Part shown: positions 27,023 to 36,488 of the stretch, one piece after another
How positions within the stretch are numbered: the stretch's first letter is position 1
Layout: each line of letters starts with the position of its first letter
Assembly: GCA_024742485.1 (NCBI GenBank)
Contig: JANSYK010000002.1
Coordinates: 1,612,001-1,676,000 of the forward strand
Source of the DNA: Alphaproteobacteria bacterium
GTDB lineage: Bacteria > Pseudomonadota > Alphaproteobacteria > Rhizobiales > Rhizobiaceae
DNA: 64,000 bases
Direction of reading: 5' to 3'
The notes under the pieces: generated by a model
Databases searched by the model: none
What the model saw: the letters and a program-made list of their open reading frames with translations, nothing else
Told to the model about the DNA's origin: nothing
Program-made: the position numbers and the translations under genes

Positions 27023-27589
27023 ATGTCGAAAACACCCATCCCGCTGACCGCGCCGGATCTCTCCCAATTCGCCCGGAACTTGACCCGGCAATTGAGGAAC
27101 CAGGCCGAACCGCCCTCTCATCTGAGCGTCATGAATATGCTTGCCCGCGCGACCGGGTTTCGAAACTATCAACATATGAAGGCCGCTCACGCGGCCCATG
27201 AAAGGCTGGCCAAAGAGCCTTGTTCGCAGGCCGCCGATTTCCGGCTGGTCGAACGCACGCTCAACCAGTTCGATTCAGAGGGCCGGCTGACCCAATGGCC
27301 GTCCCGCAGGCCGGTGCAGGAGCTGTGCCTGTGGAGTTTCTGGTCGGTATTGCCGTCGGCCACGCTGCTGCATGAGAAACAGGTCAATGCACTGCTCGAT
27401 GCGGCACATCTTTTCGGTGACGCGGCGATCCTGCGGCGCAGCCTGGTCGGGCTTGGCCTGGTGACGCGCAAACGCGACGGTTCGGATTATCTGCGTCAGG
27501 AAAAACGGCCGCCGGTGGAGGCCCGCGAGGTCATCCGCCGAGTCAAGGCTCGCCGCAAAACAAGCGCCGCGCCTGATCGCGCGGCGTAA
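27023..27589 (+). CDS. DUF2087-domain protein
   Basis: 188 aa. The C-terminal part from about residue 78 matches DUF2087 (LNQFDSEGRLTQWPSRRPVQELCLWSFWSVLP ... EKQVNALLDAAHLFGDAAILRRSLVGLGLVTRKRDGSDYLR), a winged-helix-like domain often found attached to regulators. The N-terminal 75 residues contain a short module (LSVMNMLARATGFRNYQHMKAAH) seen in glyoxalase-associated proteins. It probably has a regulatory role, but no function is established. SD is weak. Confidence 0.75.
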   Translation: MSKTPIPLTAPDLSQFARNLTRQLRNQAEPPSHLSVMNMLARATGFRNYQHMKAAHAAHERLAKEPCSQAADFRLVERTLNQFDSEGRLTQWPSRRPVQELCLWSFWSVLPSATLLHEKQVNALLDAAHLFGDAAILRRSLVGLGLVTRKRDGSDYLRQEKRPPVEAREVIRRVKARRKTSAAPDRAA

Positions 27590-27601
27590 GCGGCCCCTGC
27601 G

Positions 27602-28261
27602 CTATTCCGGCTGGCCCAGCATGAGGTCAGCCGGATCATAGACATGTCGTCCGGTGTCCGAAGGCTTCTGGATCTTCAGCGCCCAGACCCGGCGGACGTC
27701 ATCCATCCCGAGTTCCGGATTGTCCGCCAGAAAGTCACGTGTGTACTGGTTGAACTGATTGTGGTCCTTGATCGTGGTCTGAAACCCCGGCGTCTTCGCC
27801 TGATCCTGGAATGTGCGATAGGCGGTGCAGGCATCCTCCAGCGTCTTGCCAGTGTTGGAGCGCATCCATTCCATGAAAGCGATGTTGAATTTGAAGCCGT
27901 CGCCGATAGCCGCCTTGAAAAACCGACGTACATTCTGCGTATTCCTGTAGCTGTCTGTGATAACCGTGTCCTTCGACAGCGGCTCGCTGTGCCAGTCGAA
28001 TGAGGAGCGCGGTCGGGTTGTCTGATCGCCGGGAAAAATCTTGTCACCGCTGTCGAGATAATGCGCGATGCGGTCGAGAAGTTCGAATTTTCCCGATGTC
28101 GCCTTGAGTCCGAGATTCCTGGCGTGGACCGTCAGCTCGTCCTTGCGCCAATACCAGCGCCGCAATTCAGCACCCGTGTTGATGGTTCCGATTTCCGGGC
28201 GCCCGTCGTCATCCTCTTGTGGTTTGGTCAATCTCTGTTGCTCTCCGTTTCTCCTTGGCAT
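27602..28261 (-). CDS. SAP-domain / DUF6434 protein
   Basis: I choose ATG 28261 (219 aa, MPRRNGEQQRL...). Residues about 40-75 look like a SAP motif, which binds nucleic acids (DELTVHARNLGLKATSGKFELLDRIAHYLD). The rest matches DUF6434 (SFDWHSEPLSKDTVITDSYRNTQNVRRFFKAAIG and HNQFNQYTRDFLADNPELGMDDVRRVWALK). The combination suggests a DNA-associated protein of unknown function. It is convergent with the DUF2087 gene, with a 12-bp gap. Confidence 0.72.
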   Translation of the reverse strand: MPRRNGEQQRLTKPQEDDDGRPEIGTINTGAELRRWYWRKDELTVHARNLGLKATSGKFELLDRIAHYLDSGDKIFPGDQTTRPRSSFDWHSEPLSKDTVITDSYRNTQNVRRFFKAAIGDGFKFNIAFMEWMRSNTGKTLEDACTAYRTFQDQAKTPGFQTTIKDHNQFNQYTRDFLADNPELGMDDVRRVWALKIQKPSDTGRHVYDPADLMLGQPE

Positions 28262-28412
28262 GGGCCACTGGTGATCCGAAAATCCTATCACGAAACGCCT
28301 CCCAAATATGTCAGCAGCGTTTCGTTGCAAGCACAGCGTAAAGTCGGATAAACATGAAACACACCGAAGGGGAGTGAGTTTCGGGCCGTGCCATCAGGGG
28401 TTGTGGGGGCGG

Positions 28413-29048
28413 ATGGACAAGGAAGACAAGCGCAAGCAGGATATACTGGACGGTGCCTTTTCATATCTGATGAAACACGGCCTGCCGACGCTGTCCTACA
28501 ATGCGATCGCGCGGAAGGCAGGTGTTTCGCGCCAGCTCATTCGTTATTATTATGCCGAGCCCGAGGACCTGATGGTCGCCCTTTGCGATCATCTGGCCTC
28601 GCTTTACCGCGATGGGCTGGTCAATGGCGTTCTGGAAGTGCAGCCGGAAGACCGCTTGAAGTTCTTTTTCGATTTCTACTTCGACCTTCTGGAGAACGCA
28701 CCCAAGCCGCGCGACGACCAGGTCTATGACGCCATGATGTCTCTCGCGGCCGGGAGTCCGGTGGTCCGCACCAATCTGCAGAAACAGTACGGTCTGATCG
28801 GTCAGGTCGTTGCCCATGAAATCCATCTCAAATACCCGCAGATCGGCAGTGAGGGGGCGGATGAACTGTCTTATCTCTTTGTCTGCCTGATGTATGGACA
28901 CTGGAAGATGGTCGCATCGCTTGGCCTGGACGAAGTCCACAAGCATGTGACCCGCCGGGCCATTGACCGGCTGATCGAATCCTATGGTGTTGATTCTGCA
29001 CCAGCACAGGGCAAGGTCAAAATCTGGAATGCAGGTCCGGAAAACTGA
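28413..29048 (+). CDS. TetR-family regulator
   Basis: From ATG 28413 the protein is 211 aa. The HTH is at residues about 9-52 (ILDGAFSYLMKHGLPTLSYNAIARKAGVSRQLIRYYYAEPEDLMVAL), followed by a helical ligand domain. The sequence GGGGGCGG lies upstream in place of a standard SD. It is divergent from the SAP/DUF6434 gene, which is a possible target. Ligand unknown. Confidence 0.87.
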   Translation: MDKEDKRKQDILDGAFSYLMKHGLPTLSYNAIARKAGVSRQLIRYYYAEPEDLMVALCDHLASLYRDGLVNGVLEVQPEDRLKFFFDFYFDLLENAPKPRDDQVYDAMMSLAAGSPVVRTNLQKQYGLIGQVVAHEIHLKYPQIGSEGADELSYLFVCLMYGHWKMVASLGLDEVHKHVTRRAIDRLIESYGVDSAPAQGKVKIWNAGPEN

Positions 29049-29368
29049 TTTTTCAAATGGAAAAATTTGGGCTGGATATCCACAGGTCCATATTGAAGAC
29101 TTGGTAGGGTCATGCCTCTGTTGGTTGTAAATTCCCGTTCAAATTCAAAACTATAAAATGCACGCGAAACGAGTAATGTCGTCTCTCGAATGTGTCGCGC
29201 CAAGTATTCGTCAATTCTCTATTTTTTCATATCGAAAAACGACGATTTTCCACTTTGACAGAACCGGAATCTGCTGCCCTAAACTCCGCCATTGGTGTTT
29301 GTTCTGTGTTTCCCAGCGGTGTGTGTGAGCGCTGTCGGGAGCCTGTCAGCAGTCCGGGAGCAGTGTGC
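29049..29368. other. intergenic region before the autotransporter
   Basis: 320 bases. Just after the TetR stop, ATTTTTC and GAAAAAT form an AT-only 7-bp hairpin (29048-29066) without a following T-run. TATAAAAT at 29152-29159 is a good -10 candidate but lacks a matching -35. A GTG at 29192 opens the autotransporter frame, but the residues encoded there do not look like a signal peptide, so I treat this part as leader. Confidence 0.45.
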
Positions 29369-32300
29369 ATGGGGAAGGTTTCGCGGCAACCGCGTGGCGT
29401 GATGTGGAAGGCTGGTTCCTGCCGCAGAATGATCGACTGGCGTCGATGGGGGCAGGCCGGATCCATCTGGGCTCTCATGGCCACGTGTCCGGTGTTTTTC
29501 TTCAGCCCGGCAACTCCTGCCGGGGCTGCCTGTACCAATACGGCGCCGGCCAGCAATGAAATTGTGAATTGCTTCTTCCTGACCGACCCGGTGACCGGCG
29601 ATGGCATTGATCTCTCAACACCAATCATCGCGCCGGGCTCCACCAATGTCACGGTCAATATTGATGACACCATTCCGCGCACCGATGTGGACAATGACGG
29701 CGTCATCTCCGGCGGCACGTTGAATGTGCCCGGTGCACCGGCCATCAGCCTCGGTGGCGGCTCGACCATTAATCTCAAGGACGCGGCCATTGCCGATTTT
29801 GATTTCAACGCCATCGAACTCGCGCTGGCCGAAGCGCTGCAGCTGGATTTCGATGAGGTCAACTCACAGGGCGATTTCGATGCCCTGTTCGACCGCCTGG
29901 CGGCCATCAGCCCACCGCTTGCAACGCCGTCCGATCCAACCGTGAGTTTTGGCGGCACCGGTGGCATTTTCAACGCCATGGAAGGGCTTTTTCTTTCGGC
30001 AGGGGCCGCAGGCGTTTCCGTGGGTAACAACAGCGCGCTGACGATCGATTTTGCTGACAGCGCGTTTTTGATGCTCACGGCAAATGCACCGGCCATCCGT
30101 ATCGGCGATGCCTCCGCCCTGGACGTCATGCTGACCGATTTTACGACGCTCTTTACACTGTTTGACGGATCACCCGGCATCGAGTCCGGCAACACGGGTG
30201 CGGCCGTTTCGGTTCAACTTGACGAATCAAGTATCCTCACAGCCGGCGACGATTCACCCGGAATCATTGCGCCGGGCGCCTCGTCGGTTTTCAACCTGGA
30301 AGTGACCGCCACAAATCTTGAAGGACCGGCCCTTGTCACCCATGGCGATAATTCGGCTGGCGTCATTGCCAATCGGACCAATAGCGGTTCGACAGCCACG
30401 ATCGACATTGTCGATGCAGTGACCACTGAATTCGGGCCCGGTTTCCAGACGGCTGGCAAGAAGTCGCCGCTCTTCTTTCTCGATCTTGGCAACATGTCCA
30501 GCAGCAGTTTTTCGGCTGCCAATTCGACCTTCCAGACCCGCGGTGACGAATCGCCGGTTATCCATTTGAAAAATGGCGACGAAGGTGACGCCCTGGCGTT
30601 CTTTGACGGAGTGACAGCAAGCTCGGTTGGCAAGGATTCCACCGTGATCAGTGTCAGCAGCGCGGAAAACAACGCTAACCAGAATTTTGTTGCGACGTCA
30701 CTCACCGTCATGGCCGGGCAGGACGGCTCCGCCGGCATTTTTACGCAAAGCGCAAACAATTCCGGTGTGATGACGACATTCCTGTCTGAAACGACGGTAA
30801 CCACGAAAGGCAAGGATGCACCCGCATACTTCTCCGTGGATGCGGGCGCGCAAAAGGGGACAAACGGCGTTGACACCGTGACGATCCTGGACAGCCAGTT
30901 CAACACGATGGGGGACAACAGCCCCGGTATCCGCGTTGCCCAGTTGAACAACAGCTCGACATCCACCCTGACACTCGACACGGTGACGGTTGAAACGGAA
31001 GGCGACATGTCGCCGGGCATTGAGGTTGTCGGTGTTGGCAGCAATGACTCCGCCAATTCCATCGCCGCCACCGGTCTCGACATTACCACCAGGGGCAAAG
31101 GATCCAATGCACTGGTGTTCAATGCCGCGGCGCTGGATGATACAGTTACCAGCGCATCGGTGAAGTCCTCCAAGATCCGAACCGAGGGAGACAACTCGGT
31201 CGGCCTGCGCACCCATCTCGGCGCCGAGGACAACTCGACCTACGTGTTTCTGCTGGAGAGCCTTGAAGCGACCACCACCGGCGATGACGCCAATGGAATC
31301 GAGATCCTCAGCGGCGTGACGCCAGGCGATGCCACCGCAGGCCGGTCTGGCAGTGAAGTCCGGACGACGACATCCAACGTCACCGGCGCCCGTTCGAACG
31401 CGCTGGTCATTGGTGCCGATGTAATCGCAACCAATCCATCGGGTGCCGGCGATGCGCCGACCGATGGCACCGCCGTTGTGAACTTTGACAGTTTTGACGG
31501 ATTTGTGGCGACCGGCATTCGTGGGCGGTCGATCCAGAACAACGGCACCATTCTCGGCGGGTCGACCGGGTTGGTTCTCACGCCGGGACTCGGACTGGTC
31601 GGCAATATCGCCAACAACGGATTGATTCAGGGAACGGCCGGCACAGCCATCACCTATGATGTAACCGCCGACACGGCCGACATATTCGAATTGCAGCCCA
31701 TGGGCACCGTCACGGGCACGGTCAATGCCGGGCTCGGCAGCGACACCTTCATTCTCGGCGGCGAGGGAATCCAGACCTTCGACCAGACACTGATCGGCAC
31801 GCAATATAACGGCTTTGATATTTTCGAGAAGGAAGACGGCTCCACATGGACGCTGTCCAACCTGTCCATGTTCCCGCTCTGGGAAGTGATCGAGGGAACA
31901 TTGGTGGTTCAAAACGAGCTGATCGATCCGATCGCGATCGGTTTTACCGTCCACAATGGCGCGACACTCAGGCTGAGCAATGCGGTGCCCGCATCGGCCG
32001 ATGTGGCGCGGGAAAACCGGGTGGAACTGCAGCCCGGTGGCATCATTTTCGGGGATGTCGATGCCGGCAATGGAAGCGATACATTTGTGCTGGGCGGCCC
32101 TGGCACCGGTGCCTTTGACCACGCCCTGATCGGCACCCAGTTCCATGATTTCGAGAATTTCCTGAAGGAAGATGAGTCGATCTGGACACTGTTCGGCACA
32201 GACAGCTCCAGGCCTTTCCTGCCCGGCACCATTACGGGAGGCACTTTGGTGGTCAACACCAACCTGTCTGGCTTTACCCTGGTCAATGAGGCCGGTGGTC

Positions 32301-33730
32301 GCCTGGAAGGCACAGGCGGCGTTCTGGATCTGACGAATGGCGGCACATTCGCCCCCGGAAACTCCATCGGGACATTTGCCGTCGCCGGGGATTTGACCCT
32401 TCTGTCCACCGGCATCTTGGAAGTCGAGATCGCAGCCGACGGCACATCCGATCTGGTCACCGTCGAAGGCGACACGACCCTCGCAGGCACTGTTGCCGTC
32501 AATGCCATCAATTATCCGACCAATTATCCGCTGGCGCAGGATTATGTGGTCATCAGAACGCCCAACGAAATTGCCGGCAATTTCGATACCATCACCGACA
32601 ATCTGCCCGATGTGGATGCAACCGTCACCATCAATCAGCCCACCGGCCCGGATGACGACATTCCCAACCAGGATGGAACGGTGGTGATCGGCTATGAGCG
32701 TGGCAGCGAGCAATCGGACAAATCCATCCTGCCCAATGCGGTGCAGGCGGGCGGCCATTCCGGCCGGTTGTTTGCCGGTACGCTTCTTGGCCAGGCATCA
32801 TCAACGCCAACGCCTGCCGGCAATGAAGCCAGTTTCGCTTTTGCCGCCGCATCCGACACCGGTCGGCGACGGCGGGGTTGGGCTGCTCTGATGGGCAGCG
32901 CCGCTGATATGGACAGCACCGGTGGTGTCACAGGATATGATGCCGACACCAGCGGAATTGCCGCTGGCACGCAATTCGGCTTTGACACGAACGGCACCGC
33001 TGCCATCGATGCCGGTCTTGGTTTTGGCTACAGCGCTACCAATGTGACCAACAATCCGTCCTCGGCTGACATCGACACATGGTCACTCGGCGCCTATGGG
33101 CGCTTTCACAAGGGGCCGCTGAAACTTGCCGGAGCCATGAGCTACGGCTTTCAGGACTACACGATCAATCGGGTGATTCCGCTCTTCGGAGCCACTCCAA
33201 TGAACGCAAGCGGCAAGACCGATGGCGGTGTGTTCGCCCTGTCCGCCGTGGCCTATTATGATATCGCTCCACGGCTCGGATTGATGCAGGCGCACGGCCT
33301 CAGCCTGTCGCCGCTGATCCGCCTGGATTACGTCAATGTGCATAGGGACGGGTATACGGAAACCGGCGCGGGTATTCTCAATCAAGCCGTTGGCAGCGAC
33401 ACTTGGGACCGCACCTGGTTCGGTGTCGGCGTGAAGCTCGTCAAGACCATTCGCACACAGTCCGGGGCCACCATCCGGCCGGAACTGGAACTGCGGTATG
33501 ACCATGCATTCGGCGATGCGCAGTCGGTGACCAATTCGGTGATCCCGGTGGCCGCCGGCGCGAGCTTTACCACGGCCGGCGTGGCCGAGGGCCGCGATGC
33601 CTTCTCATTGGGCGCCGGAGTGTCGTTCAGGATTTCGAAGAATGTGTCCGGTCGGCTGCGGTACGATGGAACCTTCTCCGGCAGCAGCAGTGTACACCGC
33701 GCCGGCGCGAAGATTGGGTTCAGATTCTAG
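29369..33730 (+). CDS. autotransporter with a repeat-rich passenger
   Basis: ATG 29369 is preceded by GGGAG at eight-base spacing and gives 1453 aa. An extended signal peptide ends near FFFSPATPAGAA. The passenger is a parallel beta-helix built from about ten degenerate repeats with the core GD(D/N/M/E)SPGI. Further on, two copies of a roughly 40-residue block (SDTFILGGEGIQTFDQTLIGTQ and SDTFVLGGPGTGAFDHALIGTQ) end in WTL. A PEP-like AFAPGNSIGTF autochaperone-type segment precedes the C-terminal 280-residue beta-barrel (RRRGWAALMGSAADMDST to the final GAKIGFRF, ending in Phe). It should be secreted through the outer membrane and displayed as an adhesin or biofilm factor. No protease triad is visible. 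Confidence 0.9.
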   Translation: MGKVSRQPRGVMWKAGSCRRMIDWRRWGQAGSIWALMATCPVFFFSPATPAGAACTNTAPASNEIVNCFFLTDPVTGDGIDLSTPIIAPGSTNVTVNIDDTIPRTDVDNDGVISGGTLNVPGAPAISLGGGSTINLKDAAIADFDFNAIELALAEALQLDFDEVNSQGDFDALFDRLAAISPPLATPSDPTVSFGGTGGIFNAMEGLFLSAGAAGVSVGNNSALTIDFADSAFLMLTANAPAIRIGDASALDVMLTDFTTLFTLFDGSPGIESGNTGAAVSVQLDESSILTAGDDSPGIIAPGASSVFNLEVTATNLEGPALVTHGDNSAGVIANRTNSGSTATIDIVDAVTTEFGPGFQTAGKKSPLFFLDLGNMSSSSFSAANSTFQTRGDESPVIHLKNGDEGDALAFFDGVTASSVGKDSTVISVSSAENNANQNFVATSLTVMAGQDGSAGIFTQSANNSGVMTTFLSETTVTTKGKDAPAYFSVDAGAQKGTNGVDTVTILDSQFNTMGDNSPGIRVAQLNNSSTSTLTLDTVTVETEGDMSPGIEVVGVGSNDSANSIAATGLDITTRGKGSNALVFNAAALDDTVTSASVKSSKIRTEGDNSVGLRTHLGAEDNSTYVFLLESLEATTTGDDANGIEILSGVTPGDATAGRSGSEVRTTTSNVTGARSNALVIGADVIATNPSGAGDAPTDGTAVVNFDSFDGFVATGIRGRSIQNNGTILGGSTGLVLTPGLGLVGNIANNGLIQGTAGTAITYDVTADTADIFELQPMGTVTGTVNAGLGSDTFILGGEGIQTFDQTLIGTQYNGFDIFEKEDGSTWTLSNLSMFPLWEVIEGTLVVQNELIDPIAIGFTVHNGATLRLSNAVPASADVARENRVELQPGGIIFGDVDAGNGSDTFVLGGPGTGAFDHALIGTQFHDFENFLKEDESIWTLFGTDSSRPFLPGTITGGTLVVNTNLSGFTLVNEAGGRLEGTGGVLDLTNGGTFAPGNSIGTFAVAGDLTLLSTGILEVEIAADGTSDLVTVEGDTTLAGTVAVNAINYPTNYPLAQDYVVIRTPNEIAGNFDTITDNLPDVDATVTINQPTGPDDDIPNQDGTVVIGYERGSEQSDKSILPNAVQAGGHSGRLFAGTLLGQASSTPTPAGNEASFAFAAASDTGRRRRGWAALMGSAADMDSTGGVTGYDADTSGIAAGTQFGFDTNGTAAIDAGLGFGYSATNVTNNPSSADIDTWSLGAYGRFHKGPLKLAGAMSYGFQDYTINRVIPLFGATPMNASGKTDGGVFALSAVAYYDIAPRLGLMQAHGLSLSPLIRLDYVNVHRDGYTETGAGILNQAVGSDTWDRTWFGVGVKLVKTIRTQSGATIRPELELRYDHAFGDAQSVTNSVIPVAAGASFTTAGVAEGRDAFSLGAGVSFRISKNVSGRLRYDGTFSGSSSVHRAGAKIGFRF

Positions 33731-33736
33731 TGCGGG

Positions 33737-34270
33737 TCAGAACCAGGGGCGAACGGTGGATTTGTAATCCAGGTAGGCCGCACCGAACTTGGCTTCCAGA
33801 TAGTTCTCCTCGCGGGCGATCACATGGAACTGAATGAACAGCACCGCCGGTACGATCATCATTAGTGCACCCAGACTGCCGGCGCAGATCGCCAGACCGA
33901 GTTGCGTCACCGCCATGCCGAGATAAATCGGGTTGCGAGAATAACCGTATACGCCGGTTTTGACGATGGCCGTTGTCGGCTGCCAGGGCTCCAGATTGGT
34001 GCCCGCCCGCCGGTGACCGAGCGCGGCAATGATGATCAGACCCACACCGGCCAGCGCGATGATCGCGCCGACCACCGTCGGTACCGGTCCGGCGGAACTG
34101 CCCGACAGCCACGGCGAATCCCACCACAGACCGATCAGCATGGCGACGAGGAAGACCAGTGGCGGCGGCACCTTGACGCCGGCATTGTCAGGCCCCGTTG
34201 AATTGGTTTCGGTGGATCTGTCCAAAAGCCTCGCGCCTCCTTTCGGCCATGAAATAGCTTCTCCGGCCAT
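33737..34270 (-). CDS. isoprenylcysteine carboxyl methyltransferase-like membrane protein
   Basis: 177 aa with about four membrane helices. The C-terminal part has the ICMT/PEMT-type signature (TGVYGYSRNPIYLGMAVTQLG and REENYLEAKFGAAYLDYKSTVRPW), which forms the SAM site at the membrane face. Bacterial members methylate lipids or small molecules; true substrate unknown. It is convergent with the autotransporter (6-bp gap) and divergent from the beta-propeller gene. Confidence 0.82.
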   Translation of the reverse strand: MAGEAISWPKGGARLLDRSTETNSTGPDNAGVKVPPPLVFLVAMLIGLWWDSPWLSGSSAGPVPTVVGAIIALAGVGLIIIAALGHRRAGTNLEPWQPTTAIVKTGVYGYSRNPIYLGMAVTQLGLAICAGSLGALMMIVPAVLFIQFHVIAREENYLEAKFGAAYLDYKSTVRPWF

Positions 34271-34408
34271 ATGTTCAAGTTATCGGCGGCGCCGACCGCC
34301 GCAGAAAAGCCTGAAACGGTACCACACATGGTGTGCAACAGACCTTGCGCATGGTGCGGATGTGCGGGGGCGACAATGCAATGGATGGTAGCCATGAAAG
34401 GAACCACA

Positions 34409-35398
34409 ATGCGCCTGCTGCTCGTAACCTTGTCCGCCCTGGCGGGCTTCACTTATCCCGCTTTGGCCGACACGCTCATGGTTGGCAACAAATTTGAGGG
34501 CACGGTGAGCTTCATTGATCTGGGCACGGGCAAGGAAGTGTTCCGCCCGCAATCAGGCGGGTCGCCCCATGAGCTGGCACTATCCCCGGATGGGAAAACG
34601 GTTGTTGTCGTCTCCTATCTGGAAGACGGATATATTGGCAGGGAACTGAATGTCTTTGATGTCGCTTCCGCCGCGCTGACAAAAACCATATCCATTGAGC
34701 CACATCTGGCACCACACGGCATAGGTTGGATCGGGCAGACCGACAGTGTCATCACCACGACGGAAGAAACCCGCGATGTCACCCGTGTCGATATTGAGAG
34801 CGGTTCTGTAACCGGTGCGGTATCAACGGATCAGATCGGTTCGCATTTGCTGGCGCTGTCACCGGACAGCAGGACCGGATATGTGACGAGCAGGGGATCC
34901 GACACACTGAGCGTGATCGATGTCGATACCATGACCTTGAAAAAGACGATTGCTGCCGGTACCGGGCCGGAAGCTGTTGATGTCAGCCCGGACGGCGCGA
35001 CGCTTTGGGTCGGCAACAATCAATCCGAGGATATTTATGTCTTCGATACGGCCACAATGGACATATCGGCGCGGATCGAGGTCGGCTTTCTGCCGATCCG
35101 GGTCCGGTTTCATCCCGATGGCAAGGCAGTGGCGGTTGCGGATCTGCGCAATGACAGGATCGTCGTCTATGATTCCCAATCCCACGAGCCGGTCGCGGAA
35201 ATCGACCTCAATGCAATTGGCGCGCAAACGCCGGCCTCGCTTCTGTTCTCACCCGATGGCGCATCGCTGTTTGTTGGTGCGCAAAGAAGTGGCAATGTTG
35301 TCGAGATCGAATCCGAGGGCTGGTCGGTCAAGCGCGTGATCGAAGCGGGACATGGTGCTGACGGACTGGCCTATAGTACCATACAAATGAACCTCTGA
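34409..35398 (+). CDS. exported YncE-like beta-propeller protein
   Basis: ATG 34409 has AAAGG seven bases upstream and starts a signal peptide (MRLLLVTLSALAGFTYPALA); 329 aa in all. The mature part has seven or so YVTN/NHL-type blades with LSPDG/FHPDG turns (ELALSPDGKTVVVVSYL, LLALSPDSRTGYVTSRGSDTLSVIDVDT, AVDVSPDGATLWVGNNQSEDIYVFDTAT). Such periplasmic propellers accompany quinoprotein, metal or surface systems. There is no such partner next to it, so its role is open. Confidence 0.85.
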   Translation: MRLLLVTLSALAGFTYPALADTLMVGNKFEGTVSFIDLGTGKEVFRPQSGGSPHELALSPDGKTVVVVSYLEDGYIGRELNVFDVASAALTKTISIEPHLAPHGIGWIGQTDSVITTTEETRDVTRVDIESGSVTGAVSTDQIGSHLLALSPDSRTGYVTSRGSDTLSVIDVDTMTLKKTIAAGTGPEAVDVSPDGATLWVGNNQSEDIYVFDTATMDISARIEVGFLPIRVRFHPDGKAVAVADLRNDRIVVYDSQSHEPVAEIDLNAIGAQTPASLLFSPDGASLFVGAQRSGNVVEIESEGWSVKRVIEAGHGADGLAYSTIQMNL

Positions 35399-35423
35399 GC
35401 CCGGTTTCAGATCCGGTCACAAA

Positions 35424-35448
35424 GCAATCCGGCGACAAACCGGATTGC
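35424..35448 (+). terminator. terminator after the beta-propeller gene
   Basis: GCAATCCGG (35424-35432) and CCGGATTGC (35440-35448) form a perfect 9-bp stem with a seven-base loop, followed by ATTGTTT. It lies 26 bases after the stop codon. Confidence 0.7.
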
Positions 35449-35552
35449 ATTGTTTACAAGCTCAACACGCGCAGGATTGCGCGATGCAACGTGCTGCTAT
35501 TTTGACGGTCGATTGAAAATGACGTCAGACTGGTCGCGGTCGCGCACTGACC

Positions 35553-35822
35553 CTAGGCCTTCGCCTTGCCCTTGGCCACCTTCGCGGGCGCGCGTTTCTT
35601 TTTTGGCTTCGGTGCGGCGGCTTTTGCGGCTTTTTCCGCTTCCAGACGTTCGGCTTCGTCCCGCGCTAGGCGCAGGGCGCGCAATCTGGCAGTCTTGGCG
35701 TCGCGCGCCTTTGCTTCTGCCTGATACTCGCTCATCGCCTCATTGCGCTCAGCGTTCTTTTTCTGAGTGGCAAGAAAGCGGGCTTGTGACTTGTCCAAGA
35801 TACTAATGGTTTCTTCGGCCAT
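35553..35822 (-). CDS. small Lys/Ala-rich coiled-coil protein
   Basis: 89 aa. Residues 1-65 are a charged, heptad-patterned helix (LDKSQARFLATQKKNAERNEAMSE and on), and the last 22 residues are a basic Lys/Ala/Pro tail (AAAPKPKKKRAPAKVAKGKA) of the histone H1-like or nucleoid-associated kind. It may bind DNA or RNA through the tail. Low-complexity composition prevents a family call. AGGGCCC lies near the start as a possible SD. Confidence 0.6.
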   Translation of the reverse strand: MAEETISILDKSQARFLATQKKNAERNEAMSEYQAEAKARDAKTARLRALRLARDEAERLEAEKAAKAAAPKPKKKRAPAKVAKGKAKA

Positions 35823-36125
35823 ATTTTCAGGGCCCTTTTTTATTAAAACTGATGGAAGTGAGTACCTTTATATAAGGTTTTTTGTTTCAAAATCAATGCC
35901 ATGCGTTTTTGCGGCGTTAAAACTACCGATTATCATTAACGCTGTTGGCGATGATTTTGGATCATCCAGGACAATATTTCAGCGGTCTGGAGGCCGGGCC
36001 CATTCAAGACATGCAATTCTATCTGGCCAGGATGCGCAAAGTGATTGGGTCCTGGCCTTGAACAAAGCCTTTCACTGCCGCCGGGGCAAAGAACCACCAA
36101 TGGTCGGCACAGAATTCGTCACGCG
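35823..36125. other. intergenic region with a short AT hairpin
   Basis: 303 bases between the Lys/Ala-rich gene and the end of usg, both on the minus strand. It contains ACCTT-TATAT-AAGGT at 35864-35878 followed by TTTTT on the plus strand, which looks like a weak terminator; on the minus strand the same AT-rich stretch could be the promoter of the Lys/Ala-rich gene. Nothing else seen. Confidence 0.4.
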
Positions 36126-36395
36126 TCAGTTGACCCGGAACTCCCCGTCAATCTTGTGCCACTCACCGGGTTTGATGAGGTGCTGATGGGTATAGGCGAC
36201 CGAATGGATCGGCCCATCGAGTTTTTCCTGCCAGAAATCAAGAAATCCGAACAGTTTGGGAAAATCCGGCGCCAGATCGTAATCCTGCCAAAGATAGGTC
36301 TGCAGCATCCCTTTGAAATCCGGCATGCGATAGTAAATCTGTGCAGTGGTCAGGCCATGACCAGCCAGCATCAACTCGATGTCTTTCTTTCTCAT
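36126..36395 (-). CDS. usg: Usg-family protein
   Basis: 89 aa from ATG 36395 (MRKKDIELMLAGHGLTTAQIYYRMPD). The sequence matches the Usg-like family, first noticed beside trp genes in alphaproteobacteria: LQTYLWQDYDLAPDFPKLFGFLDFWQEKLDG and VAYTHQHLIKPGEW are its conserved core. The function of the family is unknown. Here it stands alone, without trpF, and divergent from the CHAT operon; the CIRCE-like operator between them could act on either gene. Confidence 0.85.
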   Translation of the reverse strand: MRKKDIELMLAGHGLTTAQIYYRMPDFKGMLQTYLWQDYDLAPDFPKLFGFLDFWQEKLDGPIHSVAYTHQHLIKPGEWHKIDGEFRVN

Positions 36396-36488
36396 GCGAT
36401 CCTCATTTTCCATTGCGGTTGGAATGATGCCAGATTCGAGCGGAATCTCAAAATGATATCAAGTTGAATCCCAAGTGATAACAATATG

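Noticed and set aside
30240-31330. Spaced repeats in the autotransporter, considered as a CRISPR-like array
   Set aside because: The repeats are degenerate at the DNA level, follow codon phase and encode protein repeats with unequal spacing.
30698-32758. Long minus-strand open frame (686 codons) opposite the autotransporter
   Set aside because: The plus-strand autotransporter has a signal peptide, repeats and a barrel ending in Phe; the antisense frame has no family features and arises from the repeat-rich GC codon bias.
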